Part shown: in pieces, positions 29,188 to 39,702 of the stretch | Numbering within the stretch: position 1 is the stretch's first letter | How the letters are laid out: every line of letters starts with the position of its first letter | Assembly (NCBI RefSeq): GCF_004331415.1 | Contig: NZ_SJOP01000012.1 | Coordinates: forward strand, 1 to 64,000 | Direction of reading: 5' to 3' | Source of the DNA: Kosakonia quasisacchari | GTDB lineage: Bacteria > Pseudomonadota > Gammaproteobacteria > Enterobacterales > Enterobacteriaceae | DNA length: 64,000 nt | Translations under genes and position numbers: made by a program | The notes under the pieces: generated by a model | Told to the model about the DNA's origin: nothing | The model's input: the letters and a program-made list of their open reading frames with translations, nothing else | Database searches by the model: none

Positions 29188-30624
29188 TTAAACACGGCCG
29201 TAACGATCGGCAAACCGCACAATGTCATCCTCTTCAAGGTACGAACCAGAGCGTACCTCGATCAGATCGAGCGGAATTTTCCCAGGGTTTTCCAGACAGT
29301 GGCGCGCGCCGAGCGGAATATAGATAGATTCGTTTTCGCCCAGCAATTTCACCTCGCCATCAATCGTCACTTTCGCCGTACCCGCCACCACCACCCAGTG
29401 CTCTGCGCGGTGGTGGTGCATCTGTACGGAGAGCCCTTCCCCCGGCTTCACGGTAATACGTTTCACCTGGTAGCGATCGCCGGAATCGATGGAGTCATAT
29501 TTACCCCACGGGCGGTAAACTTCGCGGTGAATATGGTGTTCGTGGCGCCCGTCGGCTTTGATTTTTTCGACCACTTTTTTCACATCCTGCACGGCGTTAC
29601 GGTCAGCAATCAGCACCGCATCTTTGGTTTGCACCACCACCAGGTCTTTCACCCCGACGGTTGTCACCAGGCCAGATTCCGCATAAACGTAGCTATTTTC
29701 GGTTTTATGGCTAATAACGTCGCCGTGATGGACGTTTCCCTCCGGTGTGTGCTGGCTAATTTCCCACAGCGAGGACCAGGAGCCGACATCGCTCCAGCCC
29801 GCATCCATCGGTACCACCACCGCATCGGCAGTTCTTTCCATTACCGCGTAGTCAATCGACTCTTCCGGGCAAGCGAGGAAGGACGCCTCATCAACGCGGA
29901 TAAAGTCCATATCCGGGTCGGTGGCGTCCATTGCTTTTTCGCAAGCCTCAAGAATATCCGGACGGTATTTTTTCAGCTCTTCCAGATAGCGACCGGCGCG
30001 AAACAGGAACATGCCGCTGTTCCAGTAATACTCACCACTGGCCACATAACCCTGTGCGGTTTCGAGGTTGGGTTTTTCGACAAATTGTGCCACTTCAAAC
30101 GCCACCGCATCGACTTCACCGGCTGATACCGCGCCGCGACGGATGTAGCCATAGCCGGTTTCCGGCAGATCCGGCACGATACCAAAGGTCACCAGTTTGC
30201 CAGCGTCGGCGTATGGGATCGCGTTGCGTACCGAAGTGCGAAATGCCTCTTCATCCTGAATCACGTGGTCAGCGGCCAACACCAGCATCAGCGGATCGCT
30301 ATCCGGGTTGTGGCGTGTTATCGCCAGCGCAGCCAGCGCGATGGCCGGTGCGGTATTGCGGCCTGCGGGTTCAAGAATGATGTTTTCGGTCAGCTTGTGC
30401 AGCTGACGCAGTTGCTCCGCCACGATAAAGCGGTGCTGTTCGTTACAAATCACCACCGGGCTTTCGCACTCCACGCCGTTCAGGCGGCAGATGGTGGTTT
30501 GCAACATGGTCAGTTCGCCTTTCAGACAGAGAAACTGTTTAGGGTAAAGCACACGGGACAGCGGCCACAAACGGCTGCCAGAGCCGCCGGCCATCACGAC
30601 CGGATAGAGTTGTGTTTGACTCAT
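29188..30624 (-). CDS. cpsB: Mannose-1-phosphate guanylyltransferase, colanic acid copy
   Basis: Makes GDP-mannose, the precursor of GDP-fucose for colanic acid. The 478 residues equal E. coli CpsB (ManC). The N-terminal nucleotidyltransferase domain has [13 protein letters not shown] and QFVEKPN; the C-terminal cupin-type domain has [13 protein letters not shown]. Its ATG overlaps the end of wcaI by four bases, so it is translationally coupled. A second manC of Salmonella type is present at 5948-7372. Confidence 0.97.
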   Translation of the reverse strand: MSQTQLYPVVMAGGSGSRLWPLSRVLYPKQFLCLKGELTMLQTTICRLNGVECESPVVICNEQHRFIVAEQLRQLHKLTENIILEPAGRNTAPAIALAALAITRHNPDSDPLMLVLAADHVIQDEEAFRTSVRNAIPYADAGKLVTFGIVPDLPETGYGYIRRGAVSAGEVDAVAFEVAQFVEKPNLETAQGYVASGEYYWNSGMFLFRAGRYLEELKKYRPDILEACEKAMDATDPDMDFIRVDEASFLACPEESIDYAVMERTADAVVVPMDAGWSDVGSWSSLWEISQHTPEGNVHHGDVISHKTENSYVYAESGLVTTVGVKDLVVVQTKDAVLIADRNAVQDVKKVVEKIKADGRHEHHIHREVYRPWGKYDSIDSGDRYQVKRITVKPGEGLSVQMHHHRAEHWVVVAGTAKVTIDGEVKLLGENESIYIPLGARHCLENPGKIPLDLIEVRSGSYLEEDDIVRFADRYGRV

Positions 30625-31925
30625 GATTTATCCCCATTGCCATCGAAGTTCAGTTCGCCGTCATGCGCGCTTTCGCGGGCACCCGCGGACTGAGTGGAAT
30701 TCTCCGGGCTGATATCTGCAATAAACTGGCTTAACACGTTCTCTTTTTCGAGCGTGCGTTCGGCATATTCACGTGCCACCGTGTTGTTTTTGGGCAGCGC
30801 CAGCGCGCGTTCAATGCCCCAGGTCAGCGCGTCAACCGATTCCGGTTCAACGCAGACCGCAATGTCTGGCAGGGTCAGGCACAGTTGGCCAAGTTCGGTA
30901 CTCTCTTCAGCGGTAATGACCGCATTGCCGCCGACCGCCAGAATGTTGGTCAGTTTGGACGGCAGCACCGCGTCAGCCGCGCCGCGTTTTTGAATCACCA
31001 GATGGCAATCGCCCATTTTCAATAAGGCCGGTAACGCCTCGTACGGCTGCAACGGGAAGAATTTCACGTTGTGAAGCCCGCGCTCGCTGACCATTTTTTC
31101 CAGCCTCGCCTTGCCGCCGCCCTGGCCTACAATCACAAACAGCCACGGCTGGTTGTGCAGTTTTGCCGCCGCTTCAATTACATTTTCCAGCCCCTGCTTC
31201 TCACCGATATTGCCGGAGTAAAGAATGATTTTTTTGTCATCCGGCAGGCCGAGTGTTCGGCGCAGTTGCGCGACGGATTCGTCGTCAATATCGCGAAAAC
31301 GCGCCACTTCGGACCAGTTCGGGAAGAAAATAATTTTGTCCGCAGCCACCCCTTTCTCCCGCGCTTTGTTCATCATCGAACGGGAGATGGTCGACACGTT
31401 GTCAACGTTATGCAGATTGCTGCGTTCAAAAGCGGTCGCCAGCTTCGCCACACGACCGTTTTTACCTTTGCCCGCCATGCCTAAACCCAGCATGGCGTCG
31501 ACTTCATAATCCTGAATGTGCAGCACGGTTTTCGCACCGCTCAGTTTTGCCAGCAGGCGCATGCCCGGCGTGCAAAACAGTGTCGGCACCACGCCGATAA
31601 TGCGATCCGGTTTCCAGCGACGCTGCGCCATCAACGGGAAGAAACTACTCAGGGCAAAACTGCCCAGGTGCAGCAGCCGTTTTAAGGTCGATGGCTGCGC
31701 GGGCACATACAGCGGGCAGCGCCACACCGTGGCAACGCCCTGCTCTTTGCGCCAGCGCCAGGCGCTGTAGTGCGCGCCCACTTTCCACTCCGGGTAGTAC
31801 GGCGGCGCGGTGATAACACGCACGTCATGGCCCTGACGGGCCATCCATTCCACCATTTCGCCGGTGTACTTACCGATCCCGGTCAGCTCCGGCGAATAGT
31901 TGATGCCATAGACCAGGATTTTCAT
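30621..31925 (-). CDS. wcaI: Colanic acid glycosyltransferase WcaI
   Basis: Family 4 GT-B transferase; in E. coli it is proposed to add the first fucose to the lipid-linked glucose. The protein starts [21 protein letters not shown] and has [18 protein letters not shown] and the donor-site region [19 protein letters not shown]. At 434 residues it is about 27 longer than E. coli WcaI (407). The extra part is a polar C-terminal tail (from about residue 407, rich in Glu, Ser, Asp, Gly and Asn) after the conserved [11 protein letters not shown]. The gene overlaps cpsB by four bases and gmm by four bases. Confidence 0.94.
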   Translation of the reverse strand: MKILVYGINYSPELTGIGKYTGEMVEWMARQGHDVRVITAPPYYPEWKVGAHYSAWRWRKEQGVATVWRCPLYVPAQPSTLKRLLHLGSFALSSFFPLMAQRRWKPDRIIGVVPTLFCTPGMRLLAKLSGAKTVLHIQDYEVDAMLGLGMAGKGKNGRVAKLATAFERSNLHNVDNVSTISRSMMNKAREKGVAADKIIFFPNWSEVARFRDIDDESVAQLRRTLGLPDDKKIILYSGNIGEKQGLENVIEAAAKLHNQPWLFVIVGQGGGKARLEKMVSERGLHNVKFFPLQPYEALPALLKMGDCHLVIQKRGAADAVLPSKLTNILAVGGNAVITAEESTELGQLCLTLPDIAVCVEPESVDALTWGIERALALPKNNTVAREYAERTLEKENVLSQFIADISPENSTQSAGARESAHDGELNFDGNGDKS

Positions 31926-32395
31926 AAGCCCGGAACTCCCTGCGCATCAAGAAAATAGGCGCGGCTATTGTCATGCACCAGCGGGTCGGCAATCAGTGAC
32001 TCCGCCGTGCCCCAGCGGTAGTCATTGTGCTGATCCGGCGGCAGCGCGAGGGTCTCTTCATCCACGCGCAGGCGAAAGCCCAGCACGATGTAATGCGTGG
32101 TGAAATCCGGGCCGGAAAAGTTGTCGTCATAGAAGTGCTGCCAGACGCCGTAAAACTCGCCTGCCGACATCGGCAGGCGCAGTCCCAGTTCCGCCTGAGT
32201 CAGACGCTCGAAAGCGGCCGCCAGCGGCTCGTCCTTCTGCACGCGTCCGCCCGGTACGAACCAGTATCCCTGGGCCGGGCGGTTAGTGCGCTTGCCGAGT
32301 AAAAACTCGCCGCGTGAGTTTTCCACGATCAAATCGATGGAAATCAGCGGGGTCGAACGCACCACCGTGGCAAAATCTTCCTGACTCAAAAACAT
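31922..32395 (-). CDS. gmm: GDP-mannose mannosyl hydrolase (Nudix)
   Basis: Hydrolyses GDP-mannose (and GDP-glucose) to GDP and sugar, probably to balance precursor supply; also called WcaH. The 157-residue protein (E. coli 159) has the Gmm-type Nudix box [19 protein letters not shown], which departs from the standard box as in the known enzyme, and the HYIVLGFRL strand. Its ATG overlaps nothing upstream but lies 2 bases after the fcl stop, and its end overlaps the wcaI start by four bases. Confidence 0.95.
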   Translation of the reverse strand: MFLSQEDFATVVRSTPLISIDLIVENSRGEFLLGKRTNRPAQGYWFVPGGRVQKDEPLAAAFERLTQAELGLRLPMSAGEFYGVWQHFYDDNFSGPDFTTHYIVLGFRLRVDEETLALPPDQHNDYRWGTAESLIADPLVHDNSRAYFLDAQGVPGL

Positions 32396-32397
32396 AC

Positions 32398-33363
32398 TTA
32401 CCCCCGGAACCGGTGCTGGTTTTCAAGGAACCACTGGTAGGTGCTCGCAAGCCCCGCTTCCAGTGAGATCTCGTGATACCAACCAAGCTGATGCAGGCGG
32501 GTCACATCCAGCAGTTTGCGCGGGGTGCCGTCCGGTTTGGTGGCATCAAACACCACGCGACCTTTGTAGCCCACCACGCTTGCCACGGTTTGCGCCAGTT
32601 CACGAATGGTGCAGTCCACGCCGGTGCCGACGTTGATGTGCGACAGCATCGGTTCGGTATTCTCCTGCCACACTTCGCGCGCCAGTTCCTGTACATGAAT
32701 GCTGGCAGCCGCCATATCATCCACATGCAGGAATTCACGCATCGGCGTGCCGCTGCCCCACACCACCACATCCGGCGCATTTTCCTGTGTCGCTTCATGG
32801 AAGCGGCGCAACAGCGCAGGAATCACATGCGAGTTGCTCGGGTGGAAGTTATCGTGCGGCCCGTACAGGTTGGTCGGCATCACCGAGCGGTAATCACGGT
32901 CATACTGACGGTTGTAGGACTCACACAGCTTGATACCGGCGATTTTGGCAATGGCGTACGGTTCGTTGGTCGGCTCCAGCGTGCCCTGTAACAGCTCACT
33001 TTCCGCAATCGGCTGGTGAGCCAGTTTCGGGTAGATGCAGGACGAACCGAGGAACAACAGCTTATTCACGTCGTTCTTGTGCGCGGCATGAATAATGTTG
33101 CTCTCAATCATCATATTTTCGTAGATGAAGTCCGCCGGGTAGGTATTGTTCGCCACAATACCGCCCACTTTCGCCGCCGCCAGGTAAACCTGGTCGATAC
33201 GTTCGTTTTCGAAAAACGCATTCACAGCCGCGCTATCTAACAGGTTCAGCTCCTCGCGGGAACGCAGCACCAGTTCGATATCCGCCCGCTGTTCGAGCTG
33301 CCGTACGATGGCTGACCCCACCATCCCGCGATGGCCAGCCACAAAAACACGTTGTTTGGTCAT
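32398..33363 (-). CDS. fcl: GDP-L-fucose synthase
   Basis: Epimerises and reduces GDP-4-keto-6-deoxymannose to GDP-L-fucose with NADPH; also called WcaG. The 321 residues equal the E. coli length. The protein has the nucleotide-binding [10 protein letters not shown] at residues 11-20, AAKVGGI, the SSCIYP segment and the active-site YAIAK. It lies directly after gmd, 2 bases from its stop codon, so both steps from GDP-mannose to GDP-fucose are co-expressed. Confidence 0.97.
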   Translation of the reverse strand: MTKQRVFVAGHRGMVGSAIVRQLEQRADIELVLRSREELNLLDSAAVNAFFENERIDQVYLAAAKVGGIVANNTYPADFIYENMMIESNIIHAAHKNDVNKLLFLGSSCIYPKLAHQPIAESELLQGTLEPTNEPYAIAKIAGIKLCESYNRQYDRDYRSVMPTNLYGPHDNFHPSNSHVIPALLRRFHEATQENAPDVVVWGSGTPMREFLHVDDMAAASIHVQELAREVWQENTEPMLSHINVGTGVDCTIRELAQTVASVVGYKGRVVFDATKPDGTPRKLLDVTRLHQLGWYHEISLEAGLASTYQWFLENQHRFRG

Positions 33364-33365
33364 GC

Positions 33366-34487
33366 TCAGGACTCCAGCGCGATGGCAACCTCGTAACCGT
33401 GGGCCTTAAGCAGTGAGTGTTTTTTCGCTGCTTCCAGATCTTTTGCCACCATCTCGGAGACCATCTCCTGCAGGGTGATTTCCGGTTTCCAGCCCAGTTT
33501 TTCGTGCGCTTTGCTCGGGTCGCCCAGCAGGGTTTCCACTTCAGCAGGACGGAAGTAACGCGGGTCAACGGCAACAATCACATCGCCCGGTTTCACGCCT
33601 GGTGCGTCATGGCCGGTCACAGAAACGACAATGCCTTTTTCTTCCACGCCGGTGCCTTCAAAGCGCAGTTTGATACCCAACTGTGCGGCGGCAAATTCCA
33701 CGAACTGACGCACGGAATACTGCACACCAGTGGCGATAACGAAGTCTTCCGGTTTTTCCTGTTGCAGCATCATCCACTGCATTTTCACGTAATCTTTGGC
33801 ATGGCCCCAGTCACGCAGGGAGTCCATGTTGCCGAGGTACAGGCAGGATTCCAGACCCTGGGCGATGTTGGCGATAGCGCGGGTGATTTTACGGGTCACG
33901 AAAGTTTCACCACGGCGCGGAGATTCGTGGTTGAACAGAATGCCGTTGCAGGCGTACATGCCGTAGGATTCACGGTAGTTAACGGTGATCCAGTACGCGT
34001 ACAGTTTGGCAACCGCGTACGGAGAGCGCGGATAGAACGGCGTGGTCTCTTTCTGCGGGATTTCCTGCACCAGGCCGTACAACTCAGAGGTGGACGCCTG
34101 GTAGAAACGGGTTTTCTTCTCAAGACCCAGGAAGCGAATCGCTTCCAGCAGACGCAGCGTACCCATGGCATCAACGTCAGCGGTATATTCCGGGGATTCG
34201 AACGACACAGCCACATGGCTCATCGCGCCCAGGTTGTAAACTTCATCCGGCTGCACTTCCTGCAGGATACGCGTCAGGTTGGAGCTATCGGTCAGGTCAC
34301 CGTAGTGCAGATGGAATTTCGGGTTGCTGGTGTGCGGATCCTGATAGATGTGATCCACACGCTCGGTATTGAATGAGGAAGCGCGGCGTTTAATGCCGTG
34401 AACTTCGTAACCCTTCTCCAGAAGCAGTTCAGCCAGATAAGAGCCATCTTGCCCGGTTACGCCGGTGATGAGAGCGACTTTAGACAT
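33366..34487 (-). CDS. gmd: GDP-mannose 4,6-dehydratase
   Basis: Converts GDP-mannose to GDP-4-keto-6-deoxymannose, the first committed step to GDP-fucose. The 373-residue protein (E. coli length) has [15 protein letters not shown] near the N-terminus, the GDLTDSSNL segment, STSELYG and the active-site YAVAK, with [17 protein letters not shown] in the substrate domain. It is followed by fcl and preceded by wcaF after 26 bases. Fucose is a colanic acid sugar, and no fucose transferase is apparent in the O-antigen cluster. Confidence 0.98.
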   Translation of the reverse strand: MSKVALITGVTGQDGSYLAELLLEKGYEVHGIKRRASSFNTERVDHIYQDPHTSNPKFHLHYGDLTDSSNLTRILQEVQPDEVYNLGAMSHVAVSFESPEYTADVDAMGTLRLLEAIRFLGLEKKTRFYQASTSELYGLVQEIPQKETTPFYPRSPYAVAKLYAYWITVNYRESYGMYACNGILFNHESPRRGETFVTRKITRAIANIAQGLESCLYLGNMDSLRDWGHAKDYVKMQWMMLQQEKPEDFVIATGVQYSVRQFVEFAAAQLGIKLRFEGTGVEEKGIVVSVTGHDAPGVKPGDVIVAVDPRYFRPAEVETLLGDPSKAHEKLGWKPEITLQEMVSEMVAKDLEAAKKHSLLKAHGYEVAIALES

Positions 34488-34513
34488 AATTTATTTTCCT
34501 CAATAGTCCCAGT

Positions 34514-35068
34514 TCAGGGAGTTACCTTTTCAACGCGTTCGCGCGTCACCACTGCGGGATTGCCACGGCAAATCACATTTGCCGGAAGCGATTTAAAAAC
34601 ACTGCTGCGCGCACCGACTACCGTCCCGTCGCCGATGGAGACGCCTGGCGCAACAAACACATCTGTCGCCAGCCAGCACTTCTCACCAATCACGATTGGC
34701 GTCGCGTTAATATCAAAATGCGCGCTCATATAATCGTGACTGCCGGTGCACAAATAACATTTCTGAGAAACCACTGAATTCGCACCGATAGAAATATCAC
34801 CCAGCGTATATAACACTGCGTCATCTCCTACCCAGCTGTAATCGCCCAATGTTAATTTCCACGGATAGGTAATTTTTACCGATGGACGAATAACCACGCC
34901 TTTTCCAACTTTCGCGCCAAATAAACGCAACAGGAACGCGCGCCAGCGATACAGCACCTGCGGTGACCATGCGAATAATGTCGCCTGAACCGCCCACCAC
35001 AGTTGAACCTTAATAGCGTTGCCGCCCCGAAAGCCTTTCGGCACGGAGAATCCTTTTAAATCCTGCAT
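34514..35068 (-). CDS. wcaF: Colanic acid acetyltransferase WcaF
   Basis: Hexapeptide-repeat O-acetyltransferase that acetylates a fucose of colanic acid in E. coli. The 184-residue protein has a short conserved N-terminal lead (GFSVPKGFRGGNAIKVQLWW), then a left-handed beta-helix with LTLGDYSWVG, LGDISIGANSVVS, the catalytic-histidine segment TGSHDY and APGVSIGDGTVVGA. Two ATG codons lie side by side at 35071 and 35068; the second has the better distance (7 bases) from AAGGA and matches the E. coli start. It lies 22 bases after wcaE. Confidence 0.95.
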   Translation of the reverse strand: MQDLKGFSVPKGFRGGNAIKVQLWWAVQATLFAWSPQVLYRWRAFLLRLFGAKVGKGVVIRPSVKITYPWKLTLGDYSWVGDDAVLYTLGDISIGANSVVSQKCYLCTGSHDYMSAHFDINATPIVIGEKCWLATDVFVAPGVSIGDGTVVGARSSVFKSLPANVICRGNPAVVTRERVEKVTP

Positions 35069-35090
35069 CATTTTTCCTTATATCTGAGCG

Positions 35091-35837
35091 TTATGCTTTG
35101 TTATATAAGGCTTTCGTTTTGCCGGTCGTCCGTAAACGCAACATATAAGACAACTGTGTCCAGAAGCCCGGCATGCGTAATATTTTACGCTGCACGTTGC
35201 GAGCATCCTGACATAATTCAAGGTTATTAGATGTTGATACGCCGCCCATCGAAAATTCAGAGACAAGGCCTTTCAAACGTTTAAACGGGAAACCCGCTTT
35301 AAACATTCTGGCGGCTAATGCGTAATCGGAAGAGACTTTATATTGCAGATCGTAGGGGTAAGTTTTCAGACCATTTACCGGGAAAAATATTGCCTGATGG
35401 CTGGCCGGTAGGCTGTGGTAAATATACCAGCCATGTTTTGCGCCACGACGTATTTTGGTGCCATCGCCGAAATCCAACAGCGCATCACCAATATACATAG
35501 CATTTTCTCTCTCATCATCCAGCTGGCGAACAACATCCACAATTTCTTCATGGAAAATATCGCCGGAATTGAGAAACAGCGCAAAGCGTCCTGCGGCCAT
35601 ATCGATCCCTTTATTCATAGCATCATAGATGCCTTTATCGCGTTCGCTGATATAGCGTAAATTGTATTGCCCATTGAGGTTTTTCAGAAATTCCTCAGTA
35701 CCATCCTGAGAGCCACCGTCAACCACAATCCATTCAAATTCAATATCTTGCGCTTTCTCCAGGTGAGCCAGCGACTGCCAGGTTTTCATCACACCTTCAT
35801 AATTACGAAACGCGACAGTAATAACACTTAGCAGCAT
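35091..35837 (-). CDS. wcaE: Colanic acid glycosyltransferase WcaE
   Basis: Family 2 GT-A transferase; in E. coli it is proposed to add the second fucose. The 248-residue protein (E. coli length) has [31 protein letters not shown], the metal-binding region [10 protein letters not shown] and [12 protein letters not shown]. The ATG at 35837 follows GAGG at 8 bases; a GTG nine bases upstream is less likely. It starts 13 bases after the wcaD stop. Confidence 0.95.
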   Translation of the reverse strand: MLLSVITVAFRNYEGVMKTWQSLAHLEKAQDIEFEWIVVDGGSQDGTEEFLKNLNGQYNLRYISERDKGIYDAMNKGIDMAAGRFALFLNSGDIFHEEIVDVVRQLDDERENAMYIGDALLDFGDGTKIRRGAKHGWYIYHSLPASHQAIFFPVNGLKTYPYDLQYKVSSDYALAARMFKAGFPFKRLKGLVSEFSMGGVSTSNNLELCQDARNVQRKILRMPGFWTQLSYMLRLRTTGKTKALYNKA

Positions 35838-35850
35838 TTGACCCACCTCA

Positions 35851-37071
35851 TCATGTAGTCGCTATATTCAACGCTTTGCGTAGAATAAATGGACAAACAA
35901 TTAAAAACGCATATTCCGGGCTAAAGATAGACCCCGTAAAAAACAACGATATCGGAGTGAACAGATAAAGTTGAACGCGAAAATTCTGATTGTTGCCAAA
36001 GGCATTTATCATCATTTTTCCAACTTTAAACAGATACCATCCGGTCAGTAATACCGCGAACCATGAAAAATAAATGATCAGCAGATACAACCCATTGTCT
36101 ATTGTTTTCCCGACGTCCGCACCGTTAAAGATTCCGAATGATGCGACATATTCGTAAAGTGAGCCAAATCTTACTACACCATCAATATTGGTCAGTGAAT
36201 ATCCCACCATCACCAGCGGACCGATAATACGATAATACGAGGAAGAGCCTTCCGTACCTAAATCGCCGACTCGTTCTGCGATATATGGAAAAGCAAATAC
36301 AACGCCAACAATAAACACTGCCAGTGAAATAATTGCCAACGGTAACTTTTTACGGATCGCCTCTTTGTTCAGATACTGGAAAGCCCATTCCAGCAGATAA
36401 AACAGGATAAATGTCATTACCCCAGAGAACGATCCCGAAAGAACTATCCCTGCCAAAATCATAGCATCGGTCTTCGGCGTTTTGATACCAAACTGTTTGA
36501 TGCTGAGCCAAATTGAGATTAACGCCAGAGCGAAGAATGCCGGTTCGAAATATAACGCCGTAGTACGTTTACCGCCGAACTTGATAAAATTCAGCACGTA
36601 ACTGTTGCTATAGATGAGATATTTCGAAATTCCTTCCATTAAACTGCTGCCGCCAGTCAGGATAATCTGCGCCATTTCCATCGCCGCAAGCAGAACCACG
36701 AATGCCACTACCGCATAGAAAAATCTCAAGATCTTACGGTAATTATGCGGCGAAATGGTTTTGAAGCGGATGCTCCATACCATGCCGATGATGATCACGA
36801 TATAAACGAACAGCATCGTCGAGGTGACATATTTACTGGCGTCCAGCGACTTACCGAAAATAAAGTTAAACAGCGTCAGCCCTGCCCCGGCCCCCAGCGC
36901 TATCATCAATTTCTTCACACTGATGCGCTCAACATAGAGCAACAGCAGCACCGGCAAAAACGTCACGATAGTGATCGGAAAACTCTCGCCCAACTGGAGG
37001 AGTTTGACGTTAACCAGCAGGTAAATGAGCGGCAGCAGGAGGTAGCTACAGACCTTGATAGAATGAGACAT
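35851..37071 (-). CDS. wcaD: Colanic acid polymerase WcaD
   Basis: Putative Wzy-type polymerase for colanic acid in the inner membrane. The 406-residue protein (E. coli 405) has about 11 hydrophobic segments, with conserved [20 protein letters not shown] at the start and a long periplasmic loop including [18 protein letters not shown]. The start at 37071 ([13 protein letters not shown]) follows a GGAGGAGT ribosome site inside the end of wcaC, so the two genes overlap by 26 bases. A longer frame from 37158 only reads the wcaC antisense-like frame and has no family support. Confidence 0.95.
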   Translation of the reverse strand: MSHSIKVCSYLLLPLIYLLVNVKLLQLGESFPITIVTFLPVLLLLYVERISVKKLMIALGAGAGLTLFNFIFGKSLDASKYVTSTMLFVYIVIIIGMVWSIRFKTISPHNYRKILRFFYAVVAFVVLLAAMEMAQIILTGGSSLMEGISKYLIYSNSYVLNFIKFGGKRTTALYFEPAFFALALISIWLSIKQFGIKTPKTDAMILAGIVLSGSFSGVMTFILFYLLEWAFQYLNKEAIRKKLPLAIISLAVFIVGVVFAFPYIAERVGDLGTEGSSSYYRIIGPLVMVGYSLTNIDGVVRFGSLYEYVASFGIFNGADVGKTIDNGLYLLIIYFSWFAVLLTGWYLFKVGKMMINAFGNNQNFRVQLYLFTPISLFFTGSIFSPEYAFLIVCPFILRKALNIATT

Positions 37072-38263
37072 ACTCCTCCAGCATCTGTTGGCCACTGTAT
37101 GCCTGGCGGCTGCGTGCGCGGAATGCGTCGAGGCTTTCGCCAAAGACCGCCTGGGCAATCTCGGCTTTATGGCATTGCACTAGCGGCAAAACCTCCTGCT
37201 CGCTGAATGTCTTACCGCCCGATTTCTGTAACACTTCGCGTGCCGCATCGCTGTGGGTGGCAATCACCGGGACACCGATAGATAACGCTTCGCACAGAAT
37301 CAGCGGATAGTTGTCCACGCGAGAACTAAAGACCAGCGCATCCATCTCGTTGAGTTCACTCATCAATTTGCGCTTATCGGTCAGAAAACCGTGGTTGGTG
37401 ACATTGTTGCCCTCAAACGGTGAAAACTTACCGAAGGTATGCAGCTCCACACGGTCATCCATCGCCATGATGTCGCGCACCAGTTGTTGATTGGTTTTCC
37501 CGTCGTAGCGCAGATCGTGCGCCACCACAGCAATCTTCGGTTTGCCTTGCGTCTCTTTCACCGGTGCCAGCTCGGCCAGAATCGCTTCTGTCGCCACGTC
37601 AATACCGTTATTAATGATGTTGCAGCGCCCTGCCCCATACAGGCTATTAAAGGCATCCGCCACGTGCTGGCTGGGGGAGATAAACTGGCAGCCAAGCGCC
37701 AACATGTCGTTAAAGAGCTGACGTTTGCTGTCAACCAGCTTATGCGCACGGTCAACTTTCACCGGCGGGTAGTTCGACAGCGTTGGGCATTTGCGGCAAT
37801 GCTCTTTCCAGCCTTCACAGCCATCGGTAAAGGCGCAGCGCCCGGTCACGCTCCAGTGGTCATGCAGCGTCCAGACAAAGGTGACATCCGGCTTGTGCGC
37901 TTTCACCTTCTGGCAAAACGTCACCAGTTCATCCAGATTCAGCCAGTAGCTGTGCATCACATGGAAGTGCAGCACCACCGGCCCTTCTGTGCGGGTCACG
38001 GTGCGATAGAGATTATTCAGATTGCCGAAAACATCGCGGTTAAACAGGCGAAACAACGCCAGATTAGCGATGGAAGTCAGACGTGGTGTCTGTTTATACA
38101 CCTGCGGATAGTTGTCGTGGCTGACGCTTTTTTTGCCGCCTTTGCCATAGCCGTAAATAAAACGTGATGAAATGCCTTGTTGCAGCGCGCGCTGATGTAA
38201 ATCCAGCGCAACGCCTGCGGCACCGCCTTCTGCAAGGCGCACGTTAAATTGCAAAATATTCAT
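37046..38263 (-). CDS. wcaC: Colanic acid glycosyltransferase WcaC
   Basis: Family 4 GT-B transferase; in E. coli it is proposed to add galactose. The 405 residues equal the E. coli length. Features include LAEGGAAGVALDLHQRAL, WTLHDHWSVTGRC, cysteines 143, 149, 156 and 159 in a C-x5-C-x6-C-x2-C arrangement, and the donor region DNYPLILCEALSIGVPVIAT with the EX7E-like element. The same cysteine pattern occurs in the O-antigen transferase at 11881-13167. Its start overlaps the wcaB stop by four bases and its end overlaps wcaD by 26. Confidence 0.95.
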   Translation of the reverse strand: MNILQFNVRLAEGGAAGVALDLHQRALQQGISSRFIYGYGKGGKKSVSHDNYPQVYKQTPRLTSIANLALFRLFNRDVFGNLNNLYRTVTRTEGPVVLHFHVMHSYWLNLDELVTFCQKVKAHKPDVTFVWTLHDHWSVTGRCAFTDGCEGWKEHCRKCPTLSNYPPVKVDRAHKLVDSKRQLFNDMLALGCQFISPSQHVADAFNSLYGAGRCNIINNGIDVATEAILAELAPVKETQGKPKIAVVAHDLRYDGKTNQQLVRDIMAMDDRVELHTFGKFSPFEGNNVTNHGFLTDKRKLMSELNEMDALVFSSRVDNYPLILCEALSIGVPVIATHSDAAREVLQKSGGKTFSEQEVLPLVQCHKAEIAQAVFGESLDAFRARSRQAYSGQQMLEEYVSFYQGL

Positions 38264-38751
38264 TTAATCACCTTCACGCGCGCTTTCTCGCCCACCACCA
38301 GCGCGTTGTCCGGCACGCTGTCGAGCACCACGCTACCCGCGCCAATGGTGACGTTGTTCCCAATAGTGATATCGCCAATCATCACCACGTTGGCACCCAA
38401 TTCAACGTTGTTGCCAATCACCGGGCAGGCCAGGCTGTCGGCTCCACGGTTGCCGATGGTGACACCATGACGAATGGTGAAATCATCCCCGGCGACGGTG
38501 TTTTTATTGATCACCACCGCATAGCCGTGATGAATGGTAAAGCGGCGACCAATCGTCGCAGCGGCCTGGATTTCGTAGCCAAACAGGCATTCCGTGACAA
38601 AGCGGTACAACAGAATGACGGGCGCGGCCCAGAGATTGTTGATGACATGCTTTTTGCGCCACACGGAGCAAAAATGGGCAATGCGGTACGCCGCAACCAT
38701 GCAGCACGGGCGCAAATTCCAGTGATTAGCGCGAAAATCTTCCAGACGCAT
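38260..38751 (-). CDS. wcaB: Colanic acid acetyltransferase WcaB
   Basis: Hexapeptide acetyltransferase of the serine acetyltransferase type, assigned to colanic acid acetylation. The 163-residue protein (E. coli 162) has RLEDFRANHWNLRP at the start, TIHHGYAVVINKNTVAGDD with the catalytic-type HHG, RHGVTIGNRG and ITIGNNVTIGAGSVVLDSVP. The ATG overlaps the wcaA stop by one base (TAATG), and the end overlaps wcaC by four bases, a tightly coupled block. Confidence 0.95.
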   Translation of the reverse strand: MRLEDFRANHWNLRPCCMVAAYRIAHFCSVWRKKHVINNLWAAPVILLYRFVTECLFGYEIQAAATIGRRFTIHHGYAVVINKNTVAGDDFTIRHGVTIGNRGADSLACPVIGNNVELGANVVMIGDITIGNNVTIGAGSVVLDSVPDNALVVGEKARVKVIK

Positions 38752-39596
38752 TATTTCCCCCGCAGCCCATCAGCCAGACGTTTGCCGTTACGCAGGGAAA
38801 AAAGCGTCAGCAAAGTGCGCCAGTTCATCCGCTTATTGCGGATTTGATAGAGAGTGAACAGCTGATATTTCTTGCTGGCGCGATCGAATTTGTCTTTGTG
38901 CTTACGGTAAAAGTGGAAGTAGCCGGAAAATTTCTTCGGCGAAGAGGTGATCTGCATTTCACCGTGGTTAATGTGCAGGATCTGCGTGGCTTCTTCGATT
39001 TTCCACGGCTCGCCGTACTCCTCGACCATCCGCAGAAAAATGTCGTAATCCTGCGCCGCCTTGAGTTGGGTATCAAACAGGCTCTCTTTAAAACGCCAGC
39101 CCCAGGTGAAGACCTGATTGCCAACGATGTTGCGCTTGTAGAACAACTTGCGCGAGAACGGCGATTTCGGGTACAGCGGTAAGCTCGCCGGTTGCGAATA
39201 GACTTCGCCCTGACAAACATAATCGTTGGCGTACAAAAAGGCGCGGGTATTGAGCAGATGTTTGTGCGCGAGAAAAACGGACAGACGGTTTGGCGTCCAT
39301 TCATCGTCATCATCAATGCCGGTAATGTACTGGCCTTTCGCCTGCAAAATCGCCTGGTTGCGCACCGCGCAAGCACCGGAGTTAAAGGCGTTACGCGTGT
39401 AACTTACGCGCGGGTCGCCCAGCTCATCAACAAACTGTTGCAGTTGCTCAAAGCTTGCGGAGCAGTCATCAACAATGATCATTTCCCAGTGCGGGTAATC
39501 CTGGCGCAGCACCGATTTAATCGCGCGGATCGCCAGCTGTTGCCGGTTCCAGGTTGGCATATAAATTGAAATTAATGGGTTTGCTGTTGTGCTCAT
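38751..39596 (-). CDS. wcaA: Colanic acid glycosyltransferase WcaA
   Basis: Family 2 GT-A transferase; in E. coli it is proposed to add glucuronic acid. The 281-residue protein (E. coli 279) has PLISIYMPTWNRQQLAIRAI, IIVDDCSASFEQL, the metal-binding GIDDDDEW motif and AAQDYDIFLRM. It is the first wca gene after wzc, from which it is separated by 106 bases containing a strong nested hairpin. Confidence 0.95.
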   Translation of the reverse strand: MSTTANPLISIYMPTWNRQQLAIRAIKSVLRQDYPHWEMIIVDDCSASFEQLQQFVDELGDPRVSYTRNAFNSGACAVRNQAILQAKGQYITGIDDDDEWTPNRLSVFLAHKHLLNTRAFLYANDYVCQGEVYSQPASLPLYPKSPFSRKLFYKRNIVGNQVFTWGWRFKESLFDTQLKAAQDYDIFLRMVEEYGEPWKIEEATQILHINHGEMQITSSPKKFSGYFHFYRKHKDKFDRASKKYQLFTLYQIRNKRMNWRTLLTLFSLRNGKRLADGLRGK

Positions 39597-39632
39597 GATG
39601 CGTTCCCTAATGCGTTCAACATGCCGCTTTCG

Positions 39633-39697
39633 CCCTTACTGCCGCCTTTTCCCACAAGGGGGAAAAGGCGCAGCGCGTTGAGGGATAGAGGTAAGGG
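39633..39697. repeat. Nested stem-loop between wzc and wcaA
   Basis: An inner 11-bp perfect stem (CGCCTTTTCCC at 39643-39653 with GGGAAAAGGCG at 39660-39670) lies within an outer 7-bp stem (CCCTTAC at 39633-39639 with GTAAGGG at 39691-39697). There is no T run on the minus strand. In other enteric capsule and colanic acid operons a stem-loop after wzc lowers expression of downstream genes relative to wza-wzb-wzc; this one occupies the same place. Confidence 0.7.
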
Positions 39698-39702
39698 TCT
39701 GG

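Noticed and set aside
33417..34376. Plus-strand reading frame of 319 codons opposite gmd
   Set aside because: Antisense shadow of gmd; composition rich in Phe, His and Arg with no known fold.
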